Below are positions 1 to 8,913 of a stretch of DNA of 64,000 nt, in pieces. Made by a program: the position numbers and the translations under genes. The stretch covers positions 6,204,001-6,268,000 of the forward strand of contig NC_018025.1 in the NCBI RefSeq assembly GCF_000266945.1. Reading direction: 5' to 3'. Origin of the DNA: Desulfomonile tiedjei DSM 6799 (GTDB taxonomy: Bacteria; Desulfobacterota; Desulfomonilia; Desulfomonilales; Desulfomonilaceae). The notes beneath the pieces were generated by a model, which was not told the DNA's origin, ran no database searches, and saw only the letters and a list, made by a program, of their open reading frames with translations. Every line of letters begins with the position of its first letter. Within the stretch, counting starts at the first letter, position 1.

Positions 1-280
1 ACGGTCTGCTGAAACCGGGCACTCCGAAAATATAGCCCACTGCTCCGATTATGAACGAGCCACCTGAAATGCCTACGCCAAGGAAGTAGAGTCCGATCCA
101 CAACCCCCAGGGAACGTACGATCCGTAGCCTGCTGCGAGGTGGCCTGACCCGAAGCGCTGGAACACGCCGATTAGGCCGGTGACCATGAGGATCAGCCAG
201 ATTACCCACAGAACTGCTTTCCACGGAGAGGCGGAAGCACCGTGTCCCGAATCTCGGGTGGATAGTGTCATATTAGCCAT
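1..280 (-). CDS. NrfD/PsrC-family membrane subunit (partial, cut by window edge)
   Basis: Only the first 93 residues are present; the gene runs off the left edge. It starts MANMTLSTRD, followed by a first membrane helix (about residues 20-38) and then YVPWGLWIGLYFLGVGISGG, typical of NrfD/PsrC quinone-interacting membrane subunits. The ATG is preceded by GGAGAG, and the stop codon of the upstream ferredoxin gene overlaps that ribosome binding site, so the two are co-transcribed and probably coupled. In such complexes this subunit passes electrons between the quinone pool and the iron-sulfur subunit. The catalytic molybdopterin subunit is not visible and may lie beyond the edge. The family call is firm; the substrate is unknown. 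Confidence 0.85.
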   Translation of the reverse strand, partial: MANMTLSTRDSGHGASASPWKAVLWVIWLILMVTGLIGVFQRFGSGHLAAGYGSYVPWGLWIGLYFLGVGISGGSFIIGAVGYIFGVPGFSRP

Positions 281-297
281 GGCGCTTTACTCTCCTT

Positions 298-1227
298 TCA
301 CACGAGGTAGTAACATTGCGGTTTGTTACCGAGATGGGCAAGAAGCGCTTGGGAGTTATTCTTGATGATGAGAGTGGAAACCAGACTGTCGGGATCGTTC
401 GAATCCCCGAAATATGTTGCTCTACCGATACATGTGGTCACACACATCGGTAATTGGCCGACCTCAAGCCGGTGAAGACAAAAGTGGCATTTTCGGGCGT
501 TGCCAACGGGGGAACTGTGGTCTTTGCGGTTCCAGCTTTTGGCATATTCGTTATTCGGTTCATGTTCCCACTGCGCAGCAGCAGAGCCGTCAATTGGACG
601 ATCCTTCCCTGAAGGTGCCCCAACAGCGGCTTCCGCAGAATAGTACCTTCCAAAATCCGAAGTCCTCGCTCCATAGGGGCAGGCATTCAGACAGTATCTG
701 CATCCGATACACTTGTCGTAATCTATTGCGACCACTCCGTCCGGCCTTTTCCAGGTGGCTTTGACCGGGCACACAGGGACACATGAGGGATTGTCACACT
801 GCATACAAGGACGCGGGAGGAAACGGATCTGCACGTTCGGATATTCTCCGGTTTCGCTGATGACCACAGGCCGATACACAACGCCGGGTGGCAATTTGTT
901 CTCAGCCACGCAGCCGATGGTGCAAGCATGACAGCCGACGCATTTACGGGTATCGATAACCATTACCCAATGGCGTTTTTCCACTGGTTTTGCCATGGCT
1001 TTCACCAATTCCCGCTGCATGCGTACATGCTCGTCTTCGTACTGCTGTTGCTTCAGGTTCTTGAGCACGTTCAGGTCACGAACGGTTTTCTCTCCGGTGG
1101 GGTCCTGCGGAGCGGAAGGCAATCTGTCTTTCACGACAGCAATCGCCCCAATAGCGGTTCCCGCTCCGACCAACCCTCCCGCAAGGAGAAATTCCCTGCG
1201 TTCCATCTTGCTTTTGGGTTCGCTCAT
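298..1227 (-). CDS. Tat-exported four-cluster ferredoxin subunit (TtrB/PsrB/ArrB-like)
   Basis: 309 residues. A twin-arginine signal ([11 protein letters not shown], residues 8-18) indicates export of a folded protein. Four cysteine clusters follow: [11 protein letters not shown] near 96-106, [13 protein letters not shown] near 141-153, [11 protein letters not shown] near 173-183, and CHFC...CVTTC near 243-262. This is the usual four [4Fe-4S] pattern of the electron-transfer subunit of DMSO-reductase-family enzymes. A GTG two codons upstream of the chosen ATG lies too close to AGGAG, so the ATG at 1227 is preferred. It sits 17 bp before the NrfD gene. Possible enzymes include tetrathionate, polysulfide or arsenate reductase; neighbouring arsenic genes make arsenate attractive, but that is inference. 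Confidence 0.85.
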   Translation of the reverse strand: MSEPKSKMERREFLLAGGLVGAGTAIGAIAVVKDRLPSAPQDPTGEKTVRDLNVLKNLKQQQYEDEHVRMQRELVKAMAKPVEKRHWVMVIDTRKCVGCHACTIGCVAENKLPPGVVYRPVVISETGEYPNVQIRFLPRPCMQCDNPSCVPVCPVKATWKRPDGVVAIDYDKCIGCRYCLNACPYGARTSDFGRYYSAEAAVGAPSGKDRPIDGSAAAQWEHEPNNEYAKSWNRKDHSSPVGNARKCHFCLHRLEVGQLPMCVTTCIGRATYFGDSNDPDSLVSTLIIKNNSQALLAHLGNKPQCYYLV

Positions 1228-1304
1228 CGGCACATCTCCTCAGTTATTGAGTGAATACATCTGCGAACAATGATTTCTTGAAATCATACAAAGTGAGCCA
1301 GCGG

Positions 1305-1691
1305 TCAGATCTTGTTTCGTTTGCAACCGGCAAGATCACGAAAGATGCTTTGCACGAGATACATGATTTCCTCCAAGTCAACAGGTTTGGAAACACAGGC
1401 GTAAAGATATGACTGCATAGATTCTTTCAGTTCGGGATGAAAAGACCGATCAGAAATTCCGATCATCTGGATGAAAGGGTGCTTCGTCTTGAGATCCTTA
1501 AGCACACGGTTGGATATCATTGCGTTGTCCAAGTCCAGCACGACTGCGCAACGATCGTTTTCCTGACAGAGAGCATGCAATTCCGCCAAAGAGCGGCACC
1601 GAAGGATCTTGACGTGGCCTGCTGAGAAGGCCTCAGTAAGCTCGGTCATATCTTCTTTGCCGGACTGAAACAAAATGACTGCCGGGTTCAA
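1305..1691 (-). CDS. Atypical receiver-domain protein
   Basis: About 128 residues, one response-regulator receiver fold and no output domain. The phosphoacceptor region VVLDLDNAM and the conserved lysine in VSKPVD are recognisable. The acidic pair normally found after beta-1 is replaced by QSGKED, so Mg2+ binding and phosphorylation may be weakened. The TTG start at 1691 follows a good AAAGGGAG site and gives a domain of normal size; an in-frame TTG at 1742 would add 17 residues without a clear ribosome site. It lies between the sigma-54 activator and the ferredoxin/NrfD genes on the same strand. Its partner is unknown. Confidence 0.6.
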   Translation of the reverse strand: MNPAVILFQSGKEDMTELTEAFSAGHVKILRCRSLAELHALCQENDRCAVVLDLDNAMISNRVLKDLKTKHPFIQMIGISDRSFHPELKESMQSYLYACVSKPVDLEEIMYLVQSIFRDLAGCKRNKI

Positions 1692-1851
1692 GATGAAGCT
1701 CCCTTTCGGTGAGATTCCTTTGCGAAAGAAATGCCAATGCAATAGTGTCGGTTGGATTCCTGTGCAGGTCTCTATCTTAATGGTATTGTTGGGAAAGCCG
1801 ACCAGCCTGGTATGAATTTTCTCTCAGGATAAAATGAGAGTCTTGCAGAGC

Positions 1852-1870
1852 GTGTTCCGAATCGGAACAC
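1852..1870. promoter_or_regulatory. 19-bp perfect palindrome, candidate activator-binding site
   Basis: GTGTTCCGAATCGGAACAC has 9-bp arms around one central base. It lies in the 265-bp gap between the sigma-54 activator gene and the receiver-protein gene, about 160 bp upstream of the latter. This is where an upstream activating sequence for an enhancer-binding protein would sit. I looked for a GG-N10-GC (-24/-12) promoter on the minus strand downstream of it and did not find a convincing one. Confidence 0.5.
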
Positions 1871-1956
1871 AATTGGACTATGTGGAAATAATGAAGTGAT
1901 ATCAGTTCAGTAAGGCGTTCCGTAGTTGGGCACAAATATCAGCCGAACAGTCGGAT

Positions 1957-4152
1957 TTATTGCAGAGTAGGTTTAGCAATACGGTATTTTCTCAACTTGG
2001 AGTAAAGCGTGGTTCGTCCAATGCCAAGAGTGCGGGCGGCTTTTTTCTTGTCCCAGTTACTCTCTGCCAGCGCTTGCTCAATCACTGCGCGTTCGCTTTC
2101 CATGATAAGGGGCAGATCCTTTGGAGATGTCGATCTTTGTCGATTGCGAAGCACTATGGGAAGATCTGAAGTCTCTATTCGGGATCCTTTGCAAAGGACA
2201 ACTGCGTGTTCCACCGAGTTCTCGAGTTCTCGGACGTTTCCAGGCCATTCATAGCTCAGAAGCATTCGCATGGATTCGGGGCTGAAGTCCGGAATCATCT
2301 TTTGCTGTTCTGCAGCAAATCTCTTCAGAAAGGCTTTAGCAAGAAGGGGAATATCATTGGGGCGTTGAGAAAGGGGAGGCAGAACAATTGGGATGACATT
2401 CAACCGATAATAAAGGTCTTCGCGGAAATTTCCCTTTCGGACTTCCTGGATGAGATCTTTATTGGTGGCGGCAATAACTCTCACATCGACTTTGATGGTT
2501 CGTTCACCGCCCAACCGCTCGAAACTCTGTGTCTGGAGAACTCTTAATAGCTTTATTTGGCTGGAAGGCGGAATCTCGCCAATTTCGTCCAAGAAAACGG
2601 TGCCTCCATCCGCTTGCTCGAAACGCCCGGCTCTCTGTCGAATGGCTCCGGTAAAAGCGCCTTTCTCATGTCCGAACAACTCGCTTTCCAGAAGAGTTTC
2701 AGGATATGCGGAGCAGTTGATCACAACGAAGCTGTTGTGCCTTCTTTCACTTTGCTGGTGTATCGCTCGAGCCACCAGTTCTTTTCCTGTGCCGCTTTCA
2801 CCTTGAACAAGAACTGTGGCATCAGTTGGGGCTATATCCTGAATCAGCCGGTAAACCACTTGCATTTTCGGGTCCTTCCCGATAATGCCGCAGAATTCAG
2901 CGGTTGTCTCGATCCGTGCACGAAATTCGCTCTCAGAAAGTGTGTGGACTATTGCCCGATTTAGTACCCCAGCAGACTGAGCGAGGATCAAAGCCGCTAA
3001 ATCTATGTCTTTCAGATCGCACGTGCAATTTTCCGGGCACGCAACAACGAGCCCCCCTATGACTGGGGAATCTCCGAGGAGAGGGACGAGGGCTTGCTGA
3101 GGGAACAACTGGAAAGATTCCGGCACAACAGGAGTATGAAAAAGAGAGTGAGCACATAGGATCCGGCCATCGGTGCCCTGGATAGTCTCTATAGCACTCT
3201 GGATTATTTTAGGGTCATTGATAGTCTTAAAATCATTTTCTGAAACCAGGAAGAGGGTAGTCTTGTCTTCGTCTAACATGAGTAAGACCATGTGCCTGCA
3301 AATGAGTATCCTCTGAAATCTCTTTATGAGAGCCGGACCGATTTCATTAAGTGTTGGTAAGGCGCCAATTTCGCGAACGATTTCACAGAAAGTCCGCGTC
3401 TGATTGTGGCTCCGTTCTAATTCCTTTGCTTTCTGCTCGAGACGCAGCGTGTAGTCTTTCAGACGTGTGACCATCTGGTTGAAAGAAGAAGCCAACCTCC
3501 CAACTTCATCAGCGCCTTTTATATCGACTGCAATATCAAGCTCCCCTTCATCCAATCTCTGTGTAGCTCGGGCGAGTTCCGAAAGAGGCAAAGTAATCCT
3601 ACGCACGAAGATCAGACTGCCCATTACTGCAAGCAACAGTATCCCGAGGGTGACCAGGCTGATTTGTATCCAGAGTTTCTTTACCTGTTCTTCAAAAGGT
3701 TTCTCGGAAAAACCCAGACGAAGCACGCCGGCGCCGCCCGAAAAGATCGGCCAAGCAATATCCAGATAGTGTTCGCCTTCCGAGGAGGCTATTCGCTGCA
3801 GATGTCCTTCGTCCTGGGAAAGCAATCGGTTTGCGTCAATCAGTTGAGCTGGAACACCTTTGGAAAAAGTGTGCGCAAGGATTCGGCCGTCTCTATAGAC
3901 GAAAAGATAGGCAAGAGACGGGTTGCTCCGCATTTGGTGCTCTAACATCTTTTGCAATGCAATCAAGTCATTGATCAGGATCTTGTCTGTTGCCTCAAGG
4001 GCGACGGCATGGGCGAGGTTTTCGGCTTGTGCAGTAATCGCCGTCCGGAGACTTTCACTGTAGCGTTGCGTTACCAGCAGCGAGATGATCAGACCGCTTC
4101 CCACTACGAGGGCAAAGACAGCTACGAGCAGTTTGCTTCTAAGGCTTTTCAT
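1957..4152 (-). CDS. Membrane-anchored HAMP-GAF sigma-54-dependent activator
   Basis: 731 residues from ATG (MKSLRSKLLV). Order: membrane helix about 7-30, periplasmic domain about 31-160, second helix about 163-186 followed by a HAMP linker, coiled segment, GAF-like domain about 265-410, AAA+ domain with Walker A GESGTGKE and the sigma-54 contact loop GAFTGA, then a Fis-type HTH at the C-terminus. No histidine-kinase or receiver domain is present, so one polypeptide senses outside the membrane and activates sigma-54 RNA polymerase. The start overlaps the end of the PhnD-like gene by 14 bp, and GGAGG lies upstream of both this ATG and a GTG at 4158. Likely targets are the downstream receiver/ferredoxin/NrfD genes. 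Confidence 0.85.
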   Translation of the reverse strand: MKSLRSKLLVAVFALVVGSGLIISLLVTQRYSESLRTAITAQAENLAHAVALEATDKILINDLIALQKMLEHQMRSNPSLAYLFVYRDGRILAHTFSKGVPAQLIDANRLLSQDEGHLQRIASSEGEHYLDIAWPIFSGGAGVLRLGFSEKPFEEQVKKLWIQISLVTLGILLLAVMGSLIFVRRITLPLSELARATQRLDEGELDIAVDIKGADEVGRLASSFNQMVTRLKDYTLRLEQKAKELERSHNQTRTFCEIVREIGALPTLNEIGPALIKRFQRILICRHMVLLMLDEDKTTLFLVSENDFKTINDPKIIQSAIETIQGTDGRILCAHSLFHTPVVPESFQLFPQQALVPLLGDSPVIGGLVVACPENCTCDLKDIDLAALILAQSAGVLNRAIVHTLSESEFRARIETTAEFCGIIGKDPKMQVVYRLIQDIAPTDATVLVQGESGTGKELVARAIHQQSERRHNSFVVINCSAYPETLLESELFGHEKGAFTGAIRQRAGRFEQADGGTVFLDEIGEIPPSSQIKLLRVLQTQSFERLGGERTIKVDVRVIAATNKDLIQEVRKGNFREDLYYRLNVIPIVLPPLSQRPNDIPLLAKAFLKRFAAEQQKMIPDFSPESMRMLLSYEWPGNVRELENSVEHAVVLCKGSRIETSDLPIVLRNRQRSTSPKDLPLIMESERAVIEQALAESNWDKKKAARTLGIGRTTLYSKLRKYRIAKPTLQ

Positions 4153-5131
4153 GCTCACGGATGCCTCCAATACCGCGGACAGCTTTTCGCGACATATTCC
4201 TGATGCTGTCGTACCACTCGTCCTGAGGATCTATGAAACGGTCGATCATAAGCTGATCGAGGATCTTCCTGCCTTTGGCATCCTGATGCATCGAGAAGAG
4301 CAGTTCGCTGATTGATGCTTTAGCCGCCGTTCCTAATGTCTTGGATGCTACCAGAGGTGGGATGCCGTAAGGGTCGGATTTCCGTATCACTCTGGTCGAG
4401 TTCGTGATCGATGGATTGCGCTGAGCATAAAAGTCCCATATCAAACCATCCACTGACGCTCCGTCTACCATGCCTTTTGCCACTGCCACAATGGAATTGT
4501 CGTGACTGTATGTATAGATCGATTGCTTAAAGAAATTCTCCGGACGCTCTCCAATTTGCATTAGCCAATCGGTAGGGACCAATTTGCCAGTATTGGAATC
4601 CGGGTCAGTAAAGGCAAAAACCCTCCCTCGCAAATCCTCCAAATTGTTGAACCGACTTTTCTCGTTGACTATCAAGTAAGCCTGGTAAAAGTGGCTTCCA
4701 TTAATTTCTGGGGTTGCTAATAGCTCGAAACCATACTTGTCCCTTTCGGTCGCATAAGGGCCTGAGCAAAGGAAGGCGAGGTCGATCTCACCTTTCCCAA
4801 GGAGTTCATTAATCTCGCCGTATGTCTTCCGCTGGACGAGTTCGACTTCTTGATTCAGCTTCTCTCCCAAATATTCGAGTAATTCTCTGTAATGAACGAA
4901 CGTCTCTTTCGGCGATACCATGGCTGCTATGGCGATTCTCAGCCCTTTGTGGTCAGGCGAATGCGGTTCGGGTCGGGAAACCTGTATGGTTTTTCCGAAA
5001 TCGACCTGGCGGTAATCATCATCGCTTTTACAGCCATAAATGGCAAGGATTGTCAGGATGACGATCGTGTACAGCATCTGCCATCTGCAAAACCGAACAG
5101 AGAAGTCAGAGTCAATGTCTGGAATGACCAT
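4139..5131 (-). CDS. PhnD-like phosphate/phosphonate-type binding lipoprotein
   Basis: 330 residues. The N-terminus has a hydrophobic segment ending in ILAIYGC, a plausible lipobox, so the mature protein is probably anchored outside the cytoplasmic membrane. The remainder has the PhnD fold signature: GLRIAIAAMVSPKETF near 63-78 and EIDLAFLCSGPYATE near 115-129, with Cys122 in the ligand-binding region. No ABC permease or ATPase is nearby; the gene is translationally coupled to the membrane sigma-54 activator instead. Family precedent: PhnD-like proteins act as sensor partners in the AioX/ArxX arsenite systems, and TtrS carries such a domain. An oxyanion sensing role is therefore likely. The exact start is uncertain. 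Confidence 0.75.
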   Translation of the reverse strand: MVIPDIDSDFSVRFCRWQMLYTIVILTILAIYGCKSDDDYRQVDFGKTIQVSRPEPHSPDHKGLRIAIAAMVSPKETFVHYRELLEYLGEKLNQEVELVQRKTYGEINELLGKGEIDLAFLCSGPYATERDKYGFELLATPEINGSHFYQAYLIVNEKSRFNNLEDLRGRVFAFTDPDSNTGKLVPTDWLMQIGERPENFFKQSIYTYSHDNSIVAVAKGMVDGASVDGLIWDFYAQRNPSITNSTRVIRKSDPYGIPPLVASKTLGTAAKASISELLFSMHQDAKGRKILDQLMIDRFIDPQDEWYDSIRNMSRKAVRGIGGIREHEKP

Positions 5132-5247
5132 CTCTTTGGCCTTAGTTGATCATGTCGATAACACCGGTGAAACTAATATATTGGCCGAATCCATAACCGA
5201 GAGTGCAAATATTTACAAGCTGTCGTATGACTCCGGCTATTTCACTG

Positions 5248-5682
5248 TTAGTCTTCCCTCGGCTGAACCTCCTTGAGCCACGACCGGATCTTCAGATCTA
5301 TTTTATCCCTAATTTCCCTGAATTTGGCCAATTTATCTTCGTTGAGACCTTCAAAGGCACTCGGATCTTCGAAAGGCCAATGAAGCCTGATGCTCGCACC
5401 TGGGAAAATCGGACATGTTGCCTCGGCCCTTGCACATACTGTTATTAAATACCCGAAATGGCTTCTTCCAAGAAACTGGTTCAGATCTTTGGACTGATGG
5501 CTACTCATGTCAAAGCCTAATTCTTCCATGACTGCCTTAGCCAAGGGATGCAGTCCGGTAGGCTCCAGACCCGCGCTGTAAACCTCAAACCGATCACCTG
5601 CGTATTTTCTCAGAAAAGCTTCTGCGATCTGGCTCCTGGCGGAATTATGTGTACAGAGGAACATGACTTTGATTTTTTCCAT
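5248..5682 (-). CDS. arsC: Arsenate reductase, thioredoxin-coupled LMW-phosphatase type
   Basis: 144 residues from the ATG that follows GGAG; an upstream TTG would add five. The P-loop CTHNSARS begins at Cys10, and the second and third redox cysteines are Cys83 and Cys90 in TVCARAEATCP, matching the Cys10/Cys82/Cys89 relay of the pI258 ArsC family. It reduces arsenate to arsenite in the cytoplasm and is regenerated by thioredoxin. It follows acr3 by 37 bp in the same operon, giving the usual reduce-then-extrude pair. Confidence 0.93.
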   Translation of the reverse strand: MEKIKVMFLCTHNSARSQIAEAFLRKYAGDRFEVYSAGLEPTGLHPLAKAVMEELGFDMSSHQSKDLNQFLGRSHFGYLITVCARAEATCPIFPGASIRLHWPFEDPSAFEGLNEDKLAKFREIRDKIDLKIRSWLKEVQPRED

Positions 5683-5719
5683 ACTATTACTCCACAATTT
5701 CCTAACGCTGCGGACAATC

Positions 5720-6805
5720 CTATCGTGTCATTTGAGTCCGTTCGTCGGAGACTTGCATTTCCGCGAGGGGCACAAAGTATTTTTCTCGGAATTTGAAAGC
5801 CACATTCACGAGACTGATAAGTACCGGCACCTCGACAAGAGGACCGATCACCGTGGCAAATGCTTCTCCCGAATTGATACCGAAAACGGCTATTGCGACC
5901 GCAATGGCCAGCTCGAAATTATTGCTTGCAGCAGTAAACGACAAGGTGACGGTTTTGCGATAATCACCACTGATCTTGAATCCCATCCAAAAGCTTATGA
6001 GAAACATGACCACGAAATAAATGCATAGCGGGACTGCAATCCTCACCACGTCCAGAGGAATCGTGACGATCAAATTGCCCTTCAGACTGAACATGACAAC
6101 GATTGTGAATAACAAAGCTATGAGCGTGATCGGACTTATCGTTGGAATGAAAGATTTTTCATACCAGACCTTTCCTTTGAGCTTCAACATGACGAAGCGT
6201 GTAATCAAGCCGCCGATAAACGGAATGCCAAGGTAGATGAATACGCTCTGGGCGATTTCCTTCATGGTGACTTGTACTACACTTCCACTGAGACCGAACA
6301 GCGGCGGGAGTACAGTAATGAAGAACCATGCGTACACACTGAAAAAGACAACTTGAAAGATGCTGTTGAATGCTACCAAACCGGCACAGTATTCGGTGTC
6401 ACCTTCCGCCAGCTCGTTCCATACGATCACCATAGCTATGCAACGAGCCAAACCTATCAGGATTAGCCCGATCATATATTCCGGACGATCCGGTAATAAC
6501 ACTATCGCCAGAAAAAACATCAGGATTGGACCGACGACCCAGTTCTGAACCGAAGAAAGGGTAAGGACTTTCCAGTCACGAAATACGCTGCCCATCTCCT
6601 CGTATTTAACTTTTGCCAACGGCGGATACATCATCAGGATCAACCCCACGGCAATGGGGATGGATGTAGTACCTATTTGCATGCCGGCGATGAATTTCGT
6701 TACCGATGGGGCGGCATAGCCGATTCCTACGCCAAGTGCCATCGCGACGAATATGATGAGAGTTAAGTACCTATCCAATAAAGAAAGCCGCTTCTGAGTA
6801 TGCAT
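5720..6805 (-). CDS. acr3: Arsenite efflux permease ACR3
   Basis: 361 residues, about ten membrane helices, typical of the ACR3/bile-acid-sodium symporter superfamily. The motif [20 protein letters not shown] contains the conserved cysteine of ACR3 helix 4. The chosen ATG ([10 protein letters not shown]) has GGAAGG upstream; an earlier TTG would add six residues. It lies 51 bp after arsR and 37 bp before arsC, so expression should be relieved by arsenite through ArsR. It exports As(III) across the cytoplasmic membrane. Confidence 0.93.
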   Translation of the reverse strand: MHTQKRLSLLDRYLTLIIFVAMALGVGIGYAAPSVTKFIAGMQIGTTSIPIAVGLILMMYPPLAKVKYEEMGSVFRDWKVLTLSSVQNWVVGPILMFFLAIVLLPDRPEYMIGLILIGLARCIAMVIVWNELAEGDTEYCAGLVAFNSIFQVVFFSVYAWFFITVLPPLFGLSGSVVQVTMKEIAQSVFIYLGIPFIGGLITRFVMLKLKGKVWYEKSFIPTISPITLIALLFTIVVMFSLKGNLIVTIPLDVVRIAVPLCIYFVVMFLISFWMGFKISGDYRKTVTLSFTAASNNFELAIAVAIAVFGINSGEAFATVIGPLVEVPVLISLVNVAFKFREKYFVPLAEMQVSDERTQMTR

Positions 6806-6856
6806 TTCTGATTTCCTTCCCAAGTTCGAGCCCCATGATCCGATCCGGGGCCAAGA

Positions 6857-7249
6857 CTATCGACCACCGTTCCGGAGATTTCGTCTACGTCCTTGCTGTG
6901 TACAAAGCTCGTGGGGGAGCTCTTGGAGAACCGTACGAAGTCGTTCGACATCCTGCAAAACGCTTGGGCTCTCTGAGACTGATCCGAAAACGAAAGAAAC
7001 AGCGTTTGCAACGAGTCGCGAAGCTTCTGCCTCATTGGGGAGCCTGTAATAGATCCATCGACCTCTCTTGGTCGCTTCAACGAGCCTTGCCTGCTTCAGG
7101 ACTGACATATGCTTTGAAACGGTAGAAGGAGCCAGGTTGAGCAATTCGATGATCTGACAGACACAGAGTTCGCCCTCTCGGAGCGACAAAAGGGCTCGAA
7201 CTCTGTTCTCGTCTGCAAGTGCCTTCACGATGTCCATGAACTCTCGCAT
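6857..7249 (-). CDS. arsR: ArsR-family arsenite-responsive repressor
   Basis: 130 residues: a winged helix with the metal-site motif ELCVCQ (Cys29, Cys31) at the start of the recognition region and APSTVSKHMSVLKQARLV as the recognition helix. The CVC signature marks the As(III)-binding ArsR subgroup. It is the first gene of the arsR-acr3-arsC run and is preceded by an inverted repeat fitting an autoregulatory operator. The ATG at 7249 has AGGA upstream. Confidence 0.9.
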   Translation of the reverse strand: MREFMDIVKALADENRVRALLSLREGELCVCQIIELLNLAPSTVSKHMSVLKQARLVEATKRGRWIYYRLPNEAEASRLVANAVSFVFGSVSESPSVLQDVERLRTVLQELPHELCTQQGRRRNLRNGGR

Positions 7250-7259
7250 GAATTTTCCT

Positions 7260-7283
7260 ATATTTCGTCACATGTCGAAATAT
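7260..7283. promoter_or_regulatory. Probable ArsR operator (inverted repeat)
   Basis: ATATTTCG and CGAAATAT form 8-bp arms separated by 8 bases that themselves contain ACATGT. The repeat ends 10 bp upstream of the arsR start codon, the expected place for autorepression. No experimental evidence; the call rests on symmetry and position. Confidence 0.6.
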
Positions 7284-7633
7284 AACCAAAATAGCATCCT
7301 GGTAGCCTTTGTCAAGGACGATTCGGATCATTCGGCCCGAGACAGACTCAACACTGTCCGCTTCACATTCACCTGATGGTCAGACCGCATCATGGATGTC
7401 ATACGAAAGTCACGTGCAGACTATTGCACGATCTCAGAAAATGGAACAATACAACTCGCTGTTATCGGGATCAGGTTAAGCCTGACCTTCTTGTAACCAT
7501 TGCCTTTCTGCCCAGCTTCACTGATCTGGCGACCGACCTCTCTCCGTTCGAGCTCTCTAAGGTAGGCCGTCTTACAACAGGTGTCTTTTTTTGTCTCTCT
7601 TGGACGGTTTTTCATTCCTGTCGATAGAGGTTC
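7284..7633. other. Intergenic stretch, no gene seen
   Basis: About 350 bp between the arsR operator and the end of the cytochrome gene. Open frames of 60-85 codons occur on both strands, but none has a ribosome site or recognisable sequence. Presumably it holds the arsR promoter and the 3' end of the cytochrome transcript. Confidence 0.4.
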
Positions 7634-8848
7634 TTATTTTGTTCTGTCTAAATTAACCTTTCTCAGCACGTTGTGAATGGGGAACACGTTGCCAGGCCGT
7701 GGACGGTAGCTGAGGTTTATTTCTATTACTGCATCTCTAATTTCCGCTGGTAACGGTATCTCGACAGTCTCTTCTTTTGGAGCAAATGGTTGGATACTGG
7801 TATCGCGTATCAAGCCAAGTTTTTTGTCGGGTCCCAAAGCGGTTTGGGTAGAGCGTGAATCCGTCGCCTGGGCAGCGTAAATTCTGGACGTCTGAAAAAT
7901 CTTCTTGCCGTCGGGGTCTTTTGCGGTCACATCCAGGACCACTTGAGTCTTCGAGGGTCAGCCATCGGGAATGCGGTGACCTGCTTTGCTCGTAATTTTG
8001 GTTTTCACAATCACCATTGGGAACAACTTGTCTTCCACAGGCTGAAAAGTGTAGGCCAGAGTCTGAACCTCCAAGGGCAAAGACTCCCGCAAACGAGCGG
8101 ACAATTCATCTCTTCTGTTGAAATCGGGAGGCATGTAATGATCGGCATTTTTCATATGGCATCCCTGACATGTTTGCGTTCCGCCACAGGGAATGTAAGC
8201 ATGAAGATAGCTGCCATAGAGCGTGGCGCATTGTACGGGGGTTTCGAATTCCAGGTTTGGACCTAATCCGTGGCATTGACCGCACATCAGAGAATCCTTC
8301 ATCAAAGGGCTCTTCTTGACCACGTGTCCCTGATGATCGGGAATATCTTTGTTCCCGTAGATTACATCTTTCTCAGCTCGTCCGTGAACAATGGCCTTTG
8401 CATTGTGACACACCAGACAACCGATATTCAGCTTTCGGATGGTGGATTTGTCATCTTTCAGAATGGCTTCGGCTATCTCGGCAGCCACTTCATCCGTAGC
8501 ATAATTAACCTGAGGGAGATGACACTTGAAACATGGAAAATTTGCCTTTGTTGCCTTCTCTCCGGCCTTAACGGCCAGAGGTCCTCTCTTCAAGTAAGGA
8601 GCCATAAATATCCAGTTTTCCATTCCCATCAGGGGCCTGGCGTGGTGAGACTTCTCCCACTGCTCGTAAATCTTCTCATGACATTCCCTACATCCGGATG
8701 AATCGAACATGGCCACGAGTTCCGCCAGGGAGGAAGCCTGTTTAGGAGATTCTCCCCGCGCAAACGCGGCCACAAACAGGAAAATACCGACCGTCAGCAT
8801 GCAAATTGTGGGTCCGGCTCGTCTCTGAAGACTGCGACTCACCGTCAT
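7634..8848 (-). CDS. Pentaheme cytochrome c with an in-frame TGA (possible selenoprotein)
   Basis: Read through one TGA, the frame gives 404 residues. A signal peptide (about 1-33) leads into five CXXCH haem sites: CRECH 53-57, CFKCH 106-110, CLVCH 144-148, CGQCH 189-193 and CQGCH 227-231, resembling c554-type multiheme cytochromes. At codon 297 (7958-7960), after GHRIPDG, the frame meets TGA and then continues for 107 codons with PSKTQVVLDVTAKD, which looks like normal protein. A 6-bp hairpin lies 15 nt after the TGA, as in bacterial SECIS elements. A nonsense mutation is the alternative. ATG at 8848 has AGAGG upstream. Neighbours are thiol-redox genes. Confidence 0.6.
7923..7942 (-). promoter_or_regulatory. 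SECIS-like hairpin downstream of the in-frame TGA
   Basis: On the minus strand, 15 nt after the TGA at 7958-7960, GTGGTC (7942-7937) can pair with GACCGC (7928-7923) around the loop CTGGATGT. The stem has five Watson-Crick pairs and one G-U pair. Distance and G-containing loop are compatible with bacterial selenocysteine insertion elements. Short hairpins arise by chance, so this supports but does not prove recoding. Confidence 0.4.
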
Positions 8849-8913
8849 AATTTTGCCTCTTCTGACCATTATGGGGTCTGGCGACTCGCGATCCAATGGA
8901 AATATGATGCGGA

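Noticed and set aside
1228-1956. Sigma-54 (-24/-12) promoter downstream of the 19-bp palindrome
   Set aside because: No GG-N10-GC pair with acceptable flanks was found on the minus strand by eye.
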